Part shown: positions 15,775-16,423 of the stretch, in pieces
Position numbering within the stretch: position 1 is the stretch's first letter
How the letters are laid out: each line of letters starts with the position of its first letter
Source of the DNA: an uncultured Solobacterium sp.
Lineage (GTDB): Bacteria > Bacillota_I > Bacilli_A > Erysipelotrichales > Erysipelotrichaceae
Direction: 5' to 3'
DNA length: 16,423 bases
Assembly (NCBI GenBank): GCA_927911475.1
Contig: CAKMPP010000003.1
Span: 1-16,423 of the forward strand
Program-made: the position numbers and the translations under genes
The notes under the pieces: model-generated
Databases searched by the model: none
Told to the model about the DNA's origin: nothing
What the model saw: only the letters and a program-made list of their open reading frames with translations

Positions 15775-16423
15775 ATGATAAAAGTATTTACACAGGAAGG
15801 CACAAAGCATGTTAACCAAGATATCTATGGTTGGCAAGGAAACACGATGTGGGTTATTGATGGCGCAACACCTCTTTTTGGCGATGATTTGCTCGGTGGT
15901 AATGATGTACAAAAAACAATGCAGAAGATATCAGATGCACTAAAAAGACATGTTGATGATACGCAATCATTGGCAAGTATGTTATATCATGCATGCAAAG
16001 ATGTTGAATCAGAATATCGTCATACAATTTCTGGTTATGATTTGATCGAGAAATACAAATTACCTACTTTTGCAATTACAATTGTTAGAGTGAATGATAC
16101 GAATATTGAATGGTATGGATTAGGTGATTGCGAGATATACATGCATGGTAAAATATATCGCGATGAATCTTTTGATAGAATCAACAATAGAAATCAGAAA
16201 GAAGTGTCAGATAAAGCTGCGTTGCATCGTGAGACGAGAATGTTATTGAACGATAAAAATCATCCAGAAGGGTATTGGATTGGGTCTCTGGATGGTGTGG
16301 GATGTATGCATGGTAAGCAAGGAAGCCTTGCTAGAGAAGGCATATATAATATTTATCTTTATAGCGATGGAATGTCTACAGTATTACAAGATAAATCTAT
16401 TTTATTAAGTGGTATTGATGTAA
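15775..16423 (+). CDS. PP2C-like serine/threonine phosphatase domain protein (3' end outside window)
   Basis: An open frame starts at the ATG at 15775 (TTGGAGAAACT upstream gives a GGAG site) and is still open at the window end, 216 codons in. It matches the protein phosphatase 2C pattern: VNQD at 13-16 (the N-terminal acidic motif), VIDGAT at 27-32 with metal-ligand Asp29 and Gly30, WYGLGDCEIYMHG near 113-125 (the GD-C/S strand), and YSDGM at 196-200 with metal-ligand Asp198. The DGAT variant instead of DGMGG is seen in small stand-alone bacterial members. It probably removes phosphate from Ser/Thr of cytosolic proteins; the substrate is unknown and no partner kinase is visible. It is divergent from the gatZ-like gene, with no evident functional link. 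No frameshift is seen. Confidence 0.85.
   Translation, partial: MIKVFTQEGTKHVNQDIYGWQGNTMWVIDGATPLFGDDLLGGNDVQKTMQKISDALKRHVDDTQSLASMLYHACKDVESEYRHTISGYDLIEKYKLPTFAITIVRVNDTNIEWYGLGDCEIYMHGKIYRDESFDRINNRNQKEVSDKAALHRETRMLLNDKNHPEGYWIGSLDGVGCMHGKQGSLAREGIYNIYLYSDGMSTVLQDKSILLSGIDV

Noticed and set aside
1..16423. tRNA, rRNA, CRISPR array, insertion sequence or phage genes
   Set aside because: I looked and saw no transposase-like frame, regularly spaced repeats or recognisable tRNA/rRNA sequence; the repeats present are paralogous gene segments and terminators.

Overview
The window is AT-rich, gene-dense DNA with strong GGAGG-type ribosome binding sites, CUT1 sugar ABC genes, a mannose-family PTS, a GatZ/KbaZ aldolase subunit and a cre-like site. 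This points to a low-GC Bacillota. The gene mix fits a host-associated Erysipelotrichia- or Clostridia-like commensal, but that placement is an inference from gene families and not from a marker gene.

Layout. (1) 1-5647, + strand: a carbohydrate ABC operon with the order solute-binding protein (5' end outside the window), two MalF/MalG-type permeases, a DUF4127 protein, an MsmK/UgpC-type ATPase, and a small DUF6106-like membrane protein. A hairpin separates the binding protein from the permeases, and a bidirectional terminator closes the operon. (2) 5664-6829, - strand: an AraC-family regulator, divergent from (3) 7038-9262, + strand: PTS IIB-IIC-IID of the mannose/sorbose/N-acetylgalactosamine type, with no IIA gene in the window. 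(4) 9317-10272: a 57-residue membrane protein on the - strand, divergent from a membrane-anchored helical-repeat protein on the + strand. (5) 10344-14230: three tandem paralogous lipoproteins, each with a complete Cys-His-Asp transglutaminase-like triad, followed by a terminator. (6) 14320-15642, - strand: the GatZ/KbaZ-type tagatose-bisphosphate aldolase subunit, divergent from (7) 15775 to the window end: a PP2C-like phosphatase that runs off the edge.

A coherent reading is sugar capture and use: ABC import of an oligosaccharide or glycoside, PTS uptake of an amino sugar or hexose, and the tagatose-phosphate route of galactose-type sugars. The regulator between the operons is a plausible switch. 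The three lipoproteins are a separate surface system of unknown target.

A strong warning for any reader: eight genes carry apparent single-base frameshifts, 16 in total. Most lie in A, T or G runs, and each is repaired exactly by adding or removing one base. Neighbouring genes (DUF4127, ATPase, all PTS genes, GatZ) have none. I treat the broken genes as probably intact in the organism and list corrected full-length spans. True decay or phase variation is not excluded.
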